From NCBI RefSeq assembly GCF_947495325.1, contig NZ_CANLYK010000004.1, positions 248,001-312,000 on the forward strand: a stretch of DNA of 64,000 nucleotides. The letters run 5' to 3'. The DNA comes from an uncultured Allomuricauda sp. (lineage in GTDB: Bacteria > Bacteroidota > Bacteroidia > Flavobacteriales > Flavobacteriaceae). The notes under the pieces are model-generated. The model saw only the letters and a list, made by a program, of their open reading frames with translations, was not told the DNA's origin and made no database searches. Position 1 is the first letter of the stretch. The number at the start of each line of letters is the position of its first letter. The position numbers were made by a program, and so were the translations under genes. Positions 51,750 through 61,490 of this stretch are shown in pieces.

Positions 51750-52262
51750 ATGGACATTGCTTTACTTGTTTTAGGGTTTGTTTTAATGCTCGTCGGCATT
51801 TTAGGGAGTTTTCTACCTGTATTACCAGGCCCACCGGTAAGTTGGTTAGGACTATTGCTTCTATATTTGACCAAAGCTGTACCGGATGATTGGTGGATGC
51901 TTGGCATAACGCTCTTTTTTGCGTTGCTGATTACTATTATGGATTATGTGATTCCGGCGATGGGCACTAAAAAATTTGGTGGTAGTAAAGCTGGTATGTT
52001 GGGAACTGTTGTGGGTCTGTTGGTAGCAATATTTTTCCCAATTCTTGGGCCTTTTGGGATTATTGTTTGGCCTTTTGTTGGTGCTTTAATTGGTGAGCTT
52101 ATTAATAAAGCAGATCAAAAAACTGCATTGAAAGCTGCCTTTGGATCCTTTTTAGGCTTTTTAACAGGAACGTTTATGAAGTTCTTGATAGGGGTTATCT
52201 ATTTCGGAATCTTTATTTGGAAAGCTATTGAATATGGTTCAGAGCTGTTCACCTTTAGTTAA
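51750..52262 (+). CDS. DUF456 family membrane protein
   Basis: 170 residues from the ATG at 51750 (a TTG 12 codons earlier was not used). About five hydrophobic helices with Gly-rich repeats: GFVLMLVGILGSFLPVLPGPPVSWLG, a second GSKAGMLGTVVGLLVAIFFPILGPFG and KAAFGSFLGFLTGTFMKF. The function is unknown. It is divergent from the blaI gene, and TAAATTTG (51722-51729) is a likely -7 box. Its stop overlaps the converging nitroreductase by 4 bp. Confidence 0.88.
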   Translation: MDIALLVLGFVLMLVGILGSFLPVLPGPPVSWLGLLLLYLTKAVPDDWWMLGITLFFALLITIMDYVIPAMGTKKFGGSKAGMLGTVVGLLVAIFFPILGPFGIIVWPFVGALIGELINKADQKTALKAAFGSFLGFLTGTFMKFLIGVIYFGIFIWKAIEYGSELFTFS

Positions 52263-52813
52263 TCAAACCATTCTACTTTTTCGGCAATTGGTCCTCGTGC
52301 TACCTCTAAAACTTCTTCATCAGTATAACCCATATATAGAAATCCTAGGCATTTCTCTCCTTCCTTAAGATTGAAAAACTCATTCATGTATTTTATCAAA
52401 CCCGGAGAGCTCCAATAACATCCAATTCCCATTTCTGTGCAGCAAAGCCACATATTTTGTACTGCCATTGCAGTAGCGGCAAGCTCTTCCCATTCCGGTA
52501 AGCTTTCACTAGGGTCGCGCTGCATACAAATGGCAATAACAGCACCTGAACGTGCTGGATTATCTTGTAATTTTTTAATTTTTATTTGCTTTGGCTTAGG
52601 GTCAATTTCTTGGTATTTATTGGATAGAAATTTTCCTAACGCCACTCTTTTATCACCCATTAAAACTTTAAATCGCCAGGGTTCTGTCTTTCTATGTGTA
52701 GGTGCATAGTTGGCAGCTTCCAATAGCTTTTCAATAGTTTCTTTCGAAATGGGCTTGTCATTATATTGAACAGGAAAAACACTTCGCCTCTTCTTAATTA
52801 TATCAAATATCAT
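52259..52813 (-). CDS. Nitroreductase family protein
   Basis: 184 residues. An FMN-dependent oxidoreductase of the YdjA/RutE-like small group: KKRRSVFPVQYNDKPIS at the start, ANYAPTHRKTEPWRF (FMN phosphate region) and, near 130, GIGCYWSSPGLI. It probably forms a homodimer. The physiological substrate is unknown. Confidence 0.9.
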   Translation of the reverse strand: MIFDIIKKRRSVFPVQYNDKPISKETIEKLLEAANYAPTHRKTEPWRFKVLMGDKRVALGKFLSNKYQEIDPKPKQIKIKKLQDNPARSGAVIAICMQRDPSESLPEWEELAATAMAVQNMWLCCTEMGIGCYWSSPGLIKYMNEFFNLKEGEKCLGFLYMGYTDEEVLEVARGPIAEKVEWFD

Positions 52814-52863
52814 GTATCTACTTTTATACTTCTCTCAAAGTTAAGTCTTGAAACGTTTTCTTG

Positions 52864-53751
52864 CTACAACTTTAGAAGTAATTCCATACAATTTCTCAGT
52901 GCTGGATTTCGATTATCCTCTTTCCATACCATGGATAAAATAGCCCGTTGTTTGATTTTTTTAAGTTCGATGAATTTTACTTTCATTTGAAACCCATATT
53001 GCAAGGCCGTAGGAACTATAGCTATACCCAACTTGTTTTCCACCAATTTAAAAATAGTTTGTGCATGTACCGATTTATGGGAAACATTGGGTGAAAAACC
53101 AGCATCTTCGCAAATGCTTAGAACGGTATCATAATATTGAGGGCTATAATCCTGTGAGAATAGGATAAAATCATCCGTAGCGACTTGATTAATGCTTTTA
53201 AAATCTTTCTCATTCAATATATGGTCCGCTGGCAAAACCAACGAAAAGGTATCTTCAAAAACAGGTTTCAATTTCAGCCCTTTTGGCACTCTTGATAACC
53301 GCACAAACCCCAAATCCAATTTGTCCCTTAGAATAGCACTTATCTGAGCTCTGTTTGAAAGTTCTTCAAGACTGGTATGTATGAAAGAGAATTTTTCCTT
53401 TAAATCCAGCAATAAATTTGGTATTACATTCTGCATTGCCGAACCTAAAAACCCAATTCTAATTTCACCCAAATGCCCCTCACCAATAAGTTTTAATTGT
53501 TTTTTGGTCTGCTCCAAATGGTTCAGTATAAACTCTACTTCCCCTTTTAAAAATGCTCCAGCTGGTGTTAACCTAACTTTTTTCTTATCTCTAATAAAAA
53601 GTTGGGTTTGGAGAATTCCTTCCATCTGCTTGATTTGCGTACTTAGTCCGGGTTGGGATATAAACAGCTTTTCTGCTGCCTTTCTATAGTGCAATTCTTC
53701 GGCCACAGCCAAAAAATAAATGAAATGTCGTAATTCTATCTGATAATTCAT
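52864..53751 (-). CDS. LysR-family transcriptional regulator
   Basis: 295 residues. The N-terminal winged helix (ELRHFIYFLAVAEELHYRKAAEKLFISQPGLSTQIKQ) is followed by an effector domain (about 90-290). It is divergent from hutH with 78 bp between the start codons, the usual geometry for a LysR regulator and its target. Control of hut by urocanate or histidine is therefore likely but not shown. Confidence 0.92.
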   Translation of the reverse strand: MNYQIELRHFIYFLAVAEELHYRKAAEKLFISQPGLSTQIKQMEGILQTQLFIRDKKKVRLTPAGAFLKGEVEFILNHLEQTKKQLKLIGEGHLGEIRIGFLGSAMQNVIPNLLLDLKEKFSFIHTSLEELSNRAQISAILRDKLDLGFVRLSRVPKGLKLKPVFEDTFSLVLPADHILNEKDFKSINQVATDDFILFSQDYSPQYYDTVLSICEDAGFSPNVSHKSVHAQTIFKLVENKLGIAIVPTALQYGFQMKVKFIELKKIKQRAILSMVWKEDNRNPALRNCMELLLKL

Positions 53752-53760
53752 AGTTATTAA

Positions 53761-53779
53761 ATACTACAAAAATAAGTAT
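53761..53779. promoter_or_regulatory. Candidate LysR operator between lysR and hutH
   Basis: A 19-bp dyad ATACT-N9-AGTAT lies in the 78-bp divergent region, 9 bp from the lysR start and about 50 bp from the hutH start. The outer ATAC/GTAT arms resemble LysR-type sites, but the spacing differs from the textbook T-N11-A reading. Confidence 0.45.
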
Positions 53780-53829
53780 TGGTAATTATTAATCATACAG
53801 GGTATCTTTATAAATCTCAAATTATACAT

Positions 53830-55407
53830 ATGCAACTACCCAAAACATTTCATTTTGGTGAACATCATCTAACAGCAAGCATTGCCTTAGGCATTGCCAA
53901 AGGTTCGGTCAAAGGAATACTATCCACAGATTATCTCAAGAAAATAGAAGAGAGTAATCTTCGGGTTCAAAATATTGTTGCCAAGGGAGACACAGTTTAT
54001 GGAATCAATACGGGCTTTGGACCTTTATGCAATACCAAGATTTCCAAGGAGGATACTAAAATTCTTCAGTCCAATATTTTACAAAGCCATAGTGTTGGAG
54101 TTGGCAAGCCCATATCCAAAGTACTTGCCAAACTAATGCTCATCTTAAAAATCCATGCGCTAGCTAAAGGATATTCCGGTATTGCAGTTGCTACAATTAA
54201 TCGAATGCTCTGGCATTTGGAGCATGATGCCATTCCGGTAGTTCCATCACAAGGTTCTGTGGGAGCATCTGGAGACTTGGCTCCTCTTTCTCATTTATTT
54301 CTTCCACTAATAGGACTGGGCAAGGTAAATTACAACGGTGAAACCATCACCACGGAGCAATTATTCAAAAAAACTGGGCTTCAACCTTTGGAACTTGGGC
54401 CAAAGGAGGGCTTGGCGTTAATAAATGGCACACAATTCATTGCTGCACATGGTGTAATGGTCTTGCAAAAACTTCAATATTGTCTTAGACATGCCGATAT
54501 TATTGGGGCTATGATGTTGGAAGGACTTCAAGGTTCCATGAGACCTTTCCATGAGGAATTGCATGCACTTCGACCTTTTAAAGGAAACCAACATGTGGCC
54601 GGGAGAATACGAACACTGCTCCAAGGTTCCGAAATTTTGGAAGACCATATCGACTGTGAACGTGTTCAAGATCCTTATTCGCTTCGTTGTATGCCTCAAG
54701 TGCATGGCGCATCTAGAAATACATGGTTGCACTTAAAAGAATTGTTGGAAGTTGAGCTAAACTCCGTTACCGACAACCCAGTAATCATTAATGATGAATT
54801 AACCATTAGCGGTGGCAATTTTCACGGACAGCCCTTGGCCATGGCTTTGGACTACGCTGCACTGGCAGCTTCAGAATTAGGGAGCATTTCGGACCGAAGA
54901 ATCTATTTGGCACTGGAAGGAAATAGTCCAGGAGTACCCAAATTATTAATGGAAGATACCGGAATCAATTCTGGATACATGATTTTACAGTACACTACAG
55001 CAGCATTAGCCAGTGAAAATAAAAGTCTGTGTTTTCCGGCGAGCGCGGATAGTATCCCAACCTCTTTAGGACAAGAAGACCATGTGAGCATGGGATCAAT
55101 AAGTGGGAGAAAAGCACTTCAGATTATTGAAAATGTGGAGAAGATATTGGCTATTGAACTATTGACTGCCGCGCAAGCCTTTGAATTTAGAAAACCTTTA
55201 AAATCAGGTATTGTATTGGATGAAATTCATAAATTCATAAGAACCAAAGTTTCCTTCGCAGATAGTGACCGCGTTTTTGCTGATGATATTGAAAAAGGAA
55301 TAGAAACTATCCAAAAAGGTGAAATTATTGCGCTAGTGGAAAAAACCATGACAGCAAAAAACCTTCAATGGAACACCCCTTATCTAGAAGAATTTGAAAC
55401 ATACTAA
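53830..55407 (+). CDS. hutH: Histidine ammonia-lyase
   Basis: 525 residues from the ATG at 53830; an in-frame TTG at 53779 lies in the LysR operator region and is not preferred. It deaminates histidine to urocanate. The MIO-forming Ala-Ser-Gly is in GSVGASGDLAPLSHL (about 147-161), with YGINTGFG, NGTQF, the Asn-Pro pair SVTDNP and SGGNFHGQP also conserved. It is the first gene of hutHIUG. Confidence 0.97.
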   Translation: MQLPKTFHFGEHHLTASIALGIAKGSVKGILSTDYLKKIEESNLRVQNIVAKGDTVYGINTGFGPLCNTKISKEDTKILQSNILQSHSVGVGKPISKVLAKLMLILKIHALAKGYSGIAVATINRMLWHLEHDAIPVVPSQGSVGASGDLAPLSHLFLPLIGLGKVNYNGETITTEQLFKKTGLQPLELGPKEGLALINGTQFIAAHGVMVLQKLQYCLRHADIIGAMMLEGLQGSMRPFHEELHALRPFKGNQHVAGRIRTLLQGSEILEDHIDCERVQDPYSLRCMPQVHGASRNTWLHLKELLEVELNSVTDNPVIINDELTISGGNFHGQPLAMALDYAALAASELGSISDRRIYLALEGNSPGVPKLLMEDTGINSGYMILQYTTAALASENKSLCFPASADSIPTSLGQEDHVSMGSISGRKALQIIENVEKILAIELLTAAQAFEFRKPLKSGIVLDEIHKFIRTKVSFADSDRVFADDIEKGIETIQKGEIIALVEKTMTAKNLQWNTPYLEEFETY

Positions 55408-55410
55408 CTC

Positions 55411-56646
55411 ATGAGCAAACCACTATTAATAGGTCCATTTACACAACTGCTTCCAATGTCAGGTTTACCACTTAAAGGAGCTCTATCAGATGACCAATTG
55501 GTCATCATTGAGCAAGGAGGCATTCTTGTTTCCGAAGAAAAAATCAAAGCTGTTGGTAATTTTGAGGATTTAAAGTCCGATGCGGTCGACACCCACCATA
55601 TTGAAGGACAACATGTTTGCCTTCCGGGATTTGTAGATTCTCATACACATATCTGTTTTGGTGGTTCGCGAGCTAGAGATTATGCTTATAGAAATTCTGG
55701 AAAGACTTATCTGGAAATTGCCAAAGCCGGAGGCGGCATATGGGACACTGTGACACAAACTCGCAAAGCTTCTCAAGAGGATTTGATTGAAGGCATTATC
55801 TCAAGAAGCAAAACCCATTTAGAAAATGGTACAACAACGATAGAAGTAAAAAGTGGTTATGGCCTTTCTATTGATGAAGAACTCAAAATGCTAAGGGCCA
55901 TCAAACAAGCAGAGAAAAAAACACAAGCAGATCTAATAGCAACATGTTTGGCCGCCCATATGAAACCAAAAGATTGGAATAGCAACAAAAATTACCTAGA
56001 GGAAATTGCCACACAACTGTTCCCCATTTTAAAATCTGAAGGGCTTAGCAATCGGATTGACGCCTTTATTGAGGAAAGTGCATTCTCAGCATTGGAGATA
56101 GCCCCCTATTTTAGGAAAGCAAAGGCAATGGGGTTTGATATAACGGTACATGCGGATCAATTTACGACTAGTGGAAGTGAAGTGGCCATACATTTTGGTG
56201 CCATAAGCGCTGATCATTTGGAAGCCAGCACCGAAAATGAAATTCAGTTGTTGGCCAACAGCAATGTTATTTCTACAGCATTACCCGGAGCTTCCTTAGG
56301 TTTAGGATGCGCCTTTACCCCTGCCCGAAAGCTATTAGATGCAGGAGGAGCTTTGGCCATTGCTAGCGACCATAATCCTGGTTCGGCACCAATGGGGCAT
56401 TTGTTCACCCAAGCAAGTATTCTAGGGACCTTTGAAAAACTCTCAAATGCGGAAGTACTGGCCGGGATTACTTTTAGGGCAAGTGCTGCTTTGAATTTGA
56501 CAGACCGAGGTGCTTTGGAAACAAACAAGCTTGCTGATTTTGTTGTTTTTCCAACCGATAACTATCAGGAAATAACCTATCATCAAGGACAGCTAAAACC
56601 CAGTATGGTCTGGAAAAATGGGAAACAAGTTTTTGAAAGAAATTAA
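55411..56646 (+). CDS. hutI: Imidazolonepropionase
   Basis: 411 residues. A metal-dependent amidohydrolase that opens 4-imidazolone-5-propionate to formimidoylglutamate. It has the metal His pair DSHTHICFGGSR (about 72-83), TTIEVKSGYGL, the His in VHADQF and the late Asp in IASDHNPGS. It starts 3 bp after the hutH stop. Confidence 0.96.
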   Translation: MSKPLLIGPFTQLLPMSGLPLKGALSDDQLVIIEQGGILVSEEKIKAVGNFEDLKSDAVDTHHIEGQHVCLPGFVDSHTHICFGGSRARDYAYRNSGKTYLEIAKAGGGIWDTVTQTRKASQEDLIEGIISRSKTHLENGTTTIEVKSGYGLSIDEELKMLRAIKQAEKKTQADLIATCLAAHMKPKDWNSNKNYLEEIATQLFPILKSEGLSNRIDAFIEESAFSALEIAPYFRKAKAMGFDITVHADQFTTSGSEVAIHFGAISADHLEASTENEIQLLANSNVISTALPGASLGLGCAFTPARKLLDAGGALAIASDHNPGSAPMGHLFTQASILGTFEKLSNAEVLAGITFRASAALNLTDRGALETNKLADFVVFPTDNYQEITYHQGQLKPSMVWKNGKQVFERN

Positions 56647-56647
56647 T

Positions 56648-58663
56648 ATGGAACTTCAAGAATTCAAATCGCAAGTCCTTCAGGGAATACCTGAACAGCT
56701 TCCAACGCCAAGGCCCTATCCCAAAAACGGCAATCCAGCTCCCAAACGAAAGGATATTTTATCAAAAGATGAGAAAAAGCTGGCCGTTCAAAATGCATTG
56801 CGCTACTTTCCAAAGGATTGGCATGTAGAATTGGCCAAAGAGTTTGCCAATGAACTTAATAGTTATGGAAGAATTTATATGCATCGATTTAAACCAAACT
56901 ACAAGCTATACGCTAGGCCTATTTCTGAATATCCAGCAAAAACAAAACAGGCCGCTGCAATTATGCTAATGATTCAGAACAATCTTGACCCCGCTGTGGC
57001 GCAACATCCTGAGGAACTCATTACCTATGGGGGTAACGGAGCCGTATTTCAAAACTGGGCGCAGTACTTGTTGACCATGAAATATTTGGGTGAGATGACG
57101 GAGGAACAAACCTTGCATATCTATTCGGGGCATCCCATGGGATTATTCCCCTCTTCCAAAGAAGCGCCAAGAGTCATCGTTACCAATGGCATGATGATTC
57201 CCAATTACTCCAAACCTGACGATTGGGAAAAATTCAATGCTCTAGGGGTTACACAATACGGGCAAATGACAGCAGGCTCCTATATGTATATTGGCCCACA
57301 AGGTATTGTTCATGGTACCGCCATTACCGTAATGAACGCTTTTAGAAAAGTGTTGAAAAAAGACGAATCACCTAATGGAAAGGTATTCCTAACAGCAGGT
57401 TTGGGCGGAATGAGCGGGGCACAGCCCAAAGCTGGCAATATTGCGGGCTGTATTACTATTTGTGCGGAAGTTAATCCCGAAGCAGCCAAGAAAAGACACC
57501 AACAAGGTTGGGTGGATGAGTTGTTGACCGATATATCTGGACTAGTTAAAAGAACCAAGGAAGCCATTGCTATACAAGAAGTAATCTCCTTGGCCTACAT
57601 AGGTAATATTGTTGAAGTTTGGGAACAATTTTATGAAGAGGATATTTTTGTGTATTTGGGATCAGACCAAACCTCTTTGCACAATCCTTGGGCTGGAGGG
57701 TATTATCCAGTTGGCCTGTCCTTTGAGAAAGCCAATGAGATGATGGCTGAAAATCCATCTGAATTCAAAAAACAAGTACAGGAGTCTTTACGAAGGCAAA
57801 TAAATACCATCAACAAGCACACAGCAAAAGGCACTTACTTTTTTGATTACGGGAATGCATTCTTATTGGAAGTTTCCCGTGCGGGAGGTAATGTAATGGC
57901 TGAAAACAATATTGATTTCAGATACCCTTCCTACGTTCAGGATATTTTAGGGCCAATGTGTTTTGACTATGGTTTTGGCCCATTTAGATGGGTCTGCGCT
58001 TCTGGCAATCCCAAAGATTTACAGCGAACCGATGCTATTGCTTTGGAAGTCATGAAAGAAATCAAGACTACTGCACCCGAAGAAATTCAGCAGCAAATGC
58101 AGGACAATATTACATGGATTGAAGAGGCGGAACATAATAAGTTAGTTGTGGGCTCCCAAGCACGTATTCTATACGCAGACGTCGAAGGACGAATGAAAAT
58201 TGCAGAAGCTTTTAACAATGCCATAGCACAAGGAGAGATTACTGCTCCAGTAGTGCTTGGTAGGGACCATCATGATGTCAGCGGTACCGATTCTCCCTTT
58301 AGGGAGACCAGCAATATTTATGATGGCAGCAAGTTTACTGCAGATATGGCCATTCATAATGTAATTGGCGATAGCTTTAGAGGCGCTACTTGGGTCTCCA
58401 TCCATAATGGTGGTGGTGTTGGCTGGGGCGAAGTCATAAACGGAGGTTTTGGGATGGTCTTGGATGGTTCTGAAGAAGCTTCCCGTAAATTGAAAAGCAT
58501 GTTGTTTTATGATGTAAATAACGGTATTTCAAGAAGAAGTTGGGCCAGAAACAAAGAGGCTTTATTTGCCATAAAACGTGAAATGGAACGAACTCCCAAT
58601 TTAAAAGTAACTTTACCCAATCTGGTGGAATCGGATATATTGGACCATCTTTTTGATGCATAA
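56648..58663 (+). CDS. hutU: Urocanate hydratase
   Basis: 671 residues from the ATG at 56648, 1 bp after the hutI stop; an in-frame ATG 10 codons earlier would overlap hutI and is less likely. It converts urocanate to imidazolonepropionate using bound NAD. It has YGGNGAVFQNW, GLGGMSGAQPKA and GRDHHDVSGTDSPFRET. It is longer than the common ~555-residue form and belongs to the long type frequent in Bacteroidota. Confidence 0.96.
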   Translation: MELQEFKSQVLQGIPEQLPTPRPYPKNGNPAPKRKDILSKDEKKLAVQNALRYFPKDWHVELAKEFANELNSYGRIYMHRFKPNYKLYARPISEYPAKTKQAAAIMLMIQNNLDPAVAQHPEELITYGGNGAVFQNWAQYLLTMKYLGEMTEEQTLHIYSGHPMGLFPSSKEAPRVIVTNGMMIPNYSKPDDWEKFNALGVTQYGQMTAGSYMYIGPQGIVHGTAITVMNAFRKVLKKDESPNGKVFLTAGLGGMSGAQPKAGNIAGCITICAEVNPEAAKKRHQQGWVDELLTDISGLVKRTKEAIAIQEVISLAYIGNIVEVWEQFYEEDIFVYLGSDQTSLHNPWAGGYYPVGLSFEKANEMMAENPSEFKKQVQESLRRQINTINKHTAKGTYFFDYGNAFLLEVSRAGGNVMAENNIDFRYPSYVQDILGPMCFDYGFGPFRWVCASGNPKDLQRTDAIALEVMKEIKTTAPEEIQQQMQDNITWIEEAEHNKLVVGSQARILYADVEGRMKIAEAFNNAIAQGEITAPVVLGRDHHDVSGTDSPFRETSNIYDGSKFTADMAIHNVIGDSFRGATWVSIHNGGGVGWGEVINGGFGMVLDGSEEASRKLKSMLFYDVNNGISRRSWARNKEALFAIKREMERTPNLKVTLPNLVESDILDHLFDA

Positions 58664-59628
58664 TGAAACACTACACAAATCCAAATACAGCTATTTGGCA
58701 TGGAAGAGTCAGCAATAAATACCTGTATCTCCATGAAAAAGTGCGGTGCACTCCTTTAAATGAAATTTCTGAACCTACTAAAAAATCCATAGCATTATTG
58801 GGATATGCGTGTGACGAAGGAGTAAAACGAAATCAAGGTAGAATTGGAGCTGCAAAAGGTCCTGAAGTTATTAAAACCAGCCTAGGGAAGTTTCCAAATC
58901 ATCTTGCCAGCACTGTAGTATTGCAAGATACCGGCACTATAACCTGTGAAGCTGAAAATATGGAAGCTGCTCAAGAAGCGCTTTCAAAAGCAGTTTCCAC
59001 GCTTCTAGAAAAAAAGCAGTTTCCCATAATTTTGGGTGGCGGTCACGATATGGCCTATGGACATTACCACGGAATTAAAAACTACCTGGATTCAAAAAAA
59101 GAAGGGCAGACAATCGGAATCATTAATTTTGATGCGCATTTTGATCTTCGGAAGCCTACGGACAATAACAATTCCGGAACCCCTTTCTATCAAATAGCAA
59201 CAGAATCCAAAAAAGAAAATTGCTCCTTTAATTATTTATGCCTTGGTATTCGGAAAGATGCCAATGACCGGACACTTTTTGAGGCTGCCAAAGAATTAGA
59301 TGTTAAATACGTACTATCCGATACCTTTCAGATGCAATTTCTGGATGAGATCAATACATGGATCAATGCTTTTATTAAAACTGTGGACAAGGTTTATGTA
59401 ACCATAGATTTAGACGGATTTTCCTCTGCTTATGCACCTGGGGTAAGTGCCCCGTCTCCTATGGGGTTCACACCTCAAATTGTTCTGGAATGCCTTAAAA
59501 CCATTATTGGTTCGGGGAAATTGATAAGCATGGATATTGCCGAGATGAATCCAAAATATGATATTGATGGGCAAACGGCAAAATTGGCCGCATCATTGCT
59601 TCACCATATTATTCACACTATTTACTAG
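58663..59628 (+). CDS. hutG: Formimidoylglutamase (arginase family)
   Basis: 321 residues. A binuclear Mn hydrolase releasing glutamate and formamide. Metal motifs GGGHDMAYGH (about 126), NFDAHFDLR (about 161) and TIDLDGFSSAYAPG (about 248) are complete. It shares one base with hutU (TAATG) and ends the hut operon. Confidence 0.95.
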   Translation: MKHYTNPNTAIWHGRVSNKYLYLHEKVRCTPLNEISEPTKKSIALLGYACDEGVKRNQGRIGAAKGPEVIKTSLGKFPNHLASTVVLQDTGTITCEAENMEAAQEALSKAVSTLLEKKQFPIILGGGHDMAYGHYHGIKNYLDSKKEGQTIGIINFDAHFDLRKPTDNNNSGTPFYQIATESKKENCSFNYLCLGIRKDANDRTLFEAAKELDVKYVLSDTFQMQFLDEINTWINAFIKTVDKVYVTIDLDGFSSAYAPGVSAPSPMGFTPQIVLECLKTIIGSGKLISMDIAEMNPKYDIDGQTAKLAASLLHHIIHTIY

Positions 59629-59641
59629 CACCCTTTCCAAC

Positions 59642-59672
59642 AAAAAAAGCCTTCCGTATGGAAAGCCTTTCA
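59642..59672 (+). terminator. Possible terminator after hutG
   Basis: TTCC-GTAT-GGAA core, extended by GC/GC and AAA/TTT pairs with two single mismatches. The downstream T run is short, so this is tentative. Confidence 0.4.
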
Positions 59673-59823
59673 TTGGTGAGCATCATTTTTAATGCTTCAA
59701 CCTGATTTCAATCTAGTTAAAGATTAAAATCCAACACAACCCTGCAAAGATATAAAATGAATTGTGATTGGCGCTATTATTCATCTTTGAAACGACTCTA
59801 ATATAGAGAAACACATTCCTTGA

Positions 59824-59847
59824 CGAAAACGTTTTCGAAAATTTTCG
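59824..59847 (+). promoter_or_regulatory. LacI-type double palindrome upstream of the xylose genes
   Basis: CGAAAACGTTTTCG (59824-59837), a perfect 14-bp palindrome of the LacI/GalR type, shares its last CG with a second perfect palindrome CGAAAATTTTCG (59836-59847). They lie about 150 bp before xylB. The 370 bp between hutG and xylB hold no gene that I can support; besides this site and the possible terminator it is AT-rich leader. No LacI-family regulator is in the window. Confidence 0.75.
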
Positions 59848-59998
59848 TAAATCCCTGTTATAGTTAAGGTGTTAATAATCAATGTTTTATATTAAATAAG
59901 GTTTACATTAGATTTTAATATAATTCAAACAATAACGCTCTATCCTATTTTTAAGAGGCAACATTTTTTACATTTGATTGCGCACTAACTAAACAAAT

Positions 59999-61480
59999 AT
60001 GTACTATTTAGGAATTGACTTAGGAAGTTCATCCGTTAAAATAGCCATCGTAGATAGCCTTACTGGCAAAAACATAGGGGTTGTTCAATCTCCGGAGGAG
60101 GAAATGTCCATGAATTCACCAAAAAAAGGATGGGCAGAGCAGGACCCCAAGGATTGGTGGAGTCATGTTTGTGATGGCATTGCCAAAATCAAGAAAACCT
60201 ATTCTATTTCAGAAAATGACATTAAAGGCATTGGTATTGCTTACCAAATGCACGGTCTTGTTATTGTTGACAACAAAGGCGAACCACTTCGAAATTCCAT
60301 TATTTGGTGTGATAGCAGAGCTGTTGCAATTGGAAATAATGCCTATCAAGAAATTGGTGAAGATACCTGCGATTCGCATTTATTGAACTCTCCTGCAAAT
60401 TTTACCGCTTCCAAATTACGTTGGGTAAAAGAAAATGAGCCAGACATCTATTACAAGATCAACAAATTTATGCTGCCCGGCGATTATATTGCTTACCGAT
60501 TTTCTGACACCATCAATACCACAATTTCTGGTTTATCTGAAGGTGTTTTTTGGGACTTTAAGTTAGACGAGGTTTCCAAGACTATTTTGGATTATTATGA
60601 AATTCCACCTGCATTTGTTCCTGAAATAGTTGACACTTTTGGCCCTCAAGGACAAATCTCTGCCAAAGGAGCAAAAGAAAGTGGCTTATTGGAAGGAACA
60701 CCTATTTTATACCGTGCAGGAGATCAGCCCAACAATGCGCTTTCCTTAAATGTGCTTCATCCTGGCGAAGTTGCTGCTACCGGAGGTACATCTGGAGTAG
60801 TCTATGCCATTACCGACAATCTTTCTGTAAAAGAAAGCTCAAGGGTCAATAATTTTGCGCATGTCAATTACAAAAAGGGAGCTGAGAAAAATATTGGCAA
60901 ATTACTCTGTATCAATGGTGCTGGCATTCAGTACCGTTGGTTGTTGAACAATCTGGATGTCTCCTCCTATGCAGAAATGAACAATTTAGCTGCCGAAGTA
61001 GAGGTAGGCTCCGATGGAATTTGTGTAATTCCCTTTGGGAATGGAGCAGAGCGGATGCTCGAAAATCAAACCATAGGCACACGCATATTAAACTTGGATC
61101 TCAACCGTCATTCAAAATCACATATCTGCAGGGCCACGTTGGAAGGTATTGCTTTTTCATTTGTGTATGGAATAGAGATTATGAAATCTGATGGAATTGA
61201 TGCCAAGGTAATGCGCGCAGGTAACGATAATCTGTTTCGTTCCGAAATATTTGCAAATACCATTGCGTCGTTAATTGAGCAAGAAATTGAGATTTACAAT
61301 ACAACGGGGGCGATTGGAGCTGCAAGGGCATGCACACTTTCAAAAAATGGCTATGATACCTTTTCTGAATTCATGAAAAATGATTATGTGCTAACCTATG
61401 CTCCTTTCAAGGACGCTGAACACTACCAAACTGCATATCAAAACTGGAAAAAAGAACTGAATTTAATACTAAACAAATAA
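59999..61480 (+). CDS. xylB: Xylulokinase
   Basis: 493 residues of the FGGY kinase family. It phosphorylates D-xylulose to xylulose-5-phosphate. The phosphate-binding motifs are [13 protein letters not shown] (6-18) and GGTSGVVYA (about 260); substrate-side motifs are QMHGLVIVD (about 82) and [10 protein letters not shown] (about 240). It is the first gene of the xyl operon, before xylA by 10 bp. Confidence 0.94.
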   Translation: MYYLGIDLGSSSVKIAIVDSLTGKNIGVVQSPEEEMSMNSPKKGWAEQDPKDWWSHVCDGIAKIKKTYSISENDIKGIGIAYQMHGLVIVDNKGEPLRNSIIWCDSRAVAIGNNAYQEIGEDTCDSHLLNSPANFTASKLRWVKENEPDIYYKINKFMLPGDYIAYRFSDTINTTISGLSEGVFWDFKLDEVSKTILDYYEIPPAFVPEIVDTFGPQGQISAKGAKESGLLEGTPILYRAGDQPNNALSLNVLHPGEVAATGGTSGVVYAITDNLSVKESSRVNNFAHVNYKKGAEKNIGKLLCINGAGIQYRWLLNNLDVSSYAEMNNLAAEVEVGSDGICVIPFGNGAERMLENQTIGTRILNLDLNRHSKSHICRATLEGIAFSFVYGIEIMKSDGIDAKVMRAGNDNLFRSEIFANTIASLIEQEIEIYNTTGAIGAARACTLSKNGYDTFSEFMKNDYVLTYAPFKDAEHYQTAYQNWKKELNLILNK

Positions 61481-61490
61481 CATTTTAAAA

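Noticed and set aside
53779..53830. Upstream TTG start for hutH
   Set aside because: It lies at the edge of the candidate LysR operator, and the extra residues are not part of the HAL family.
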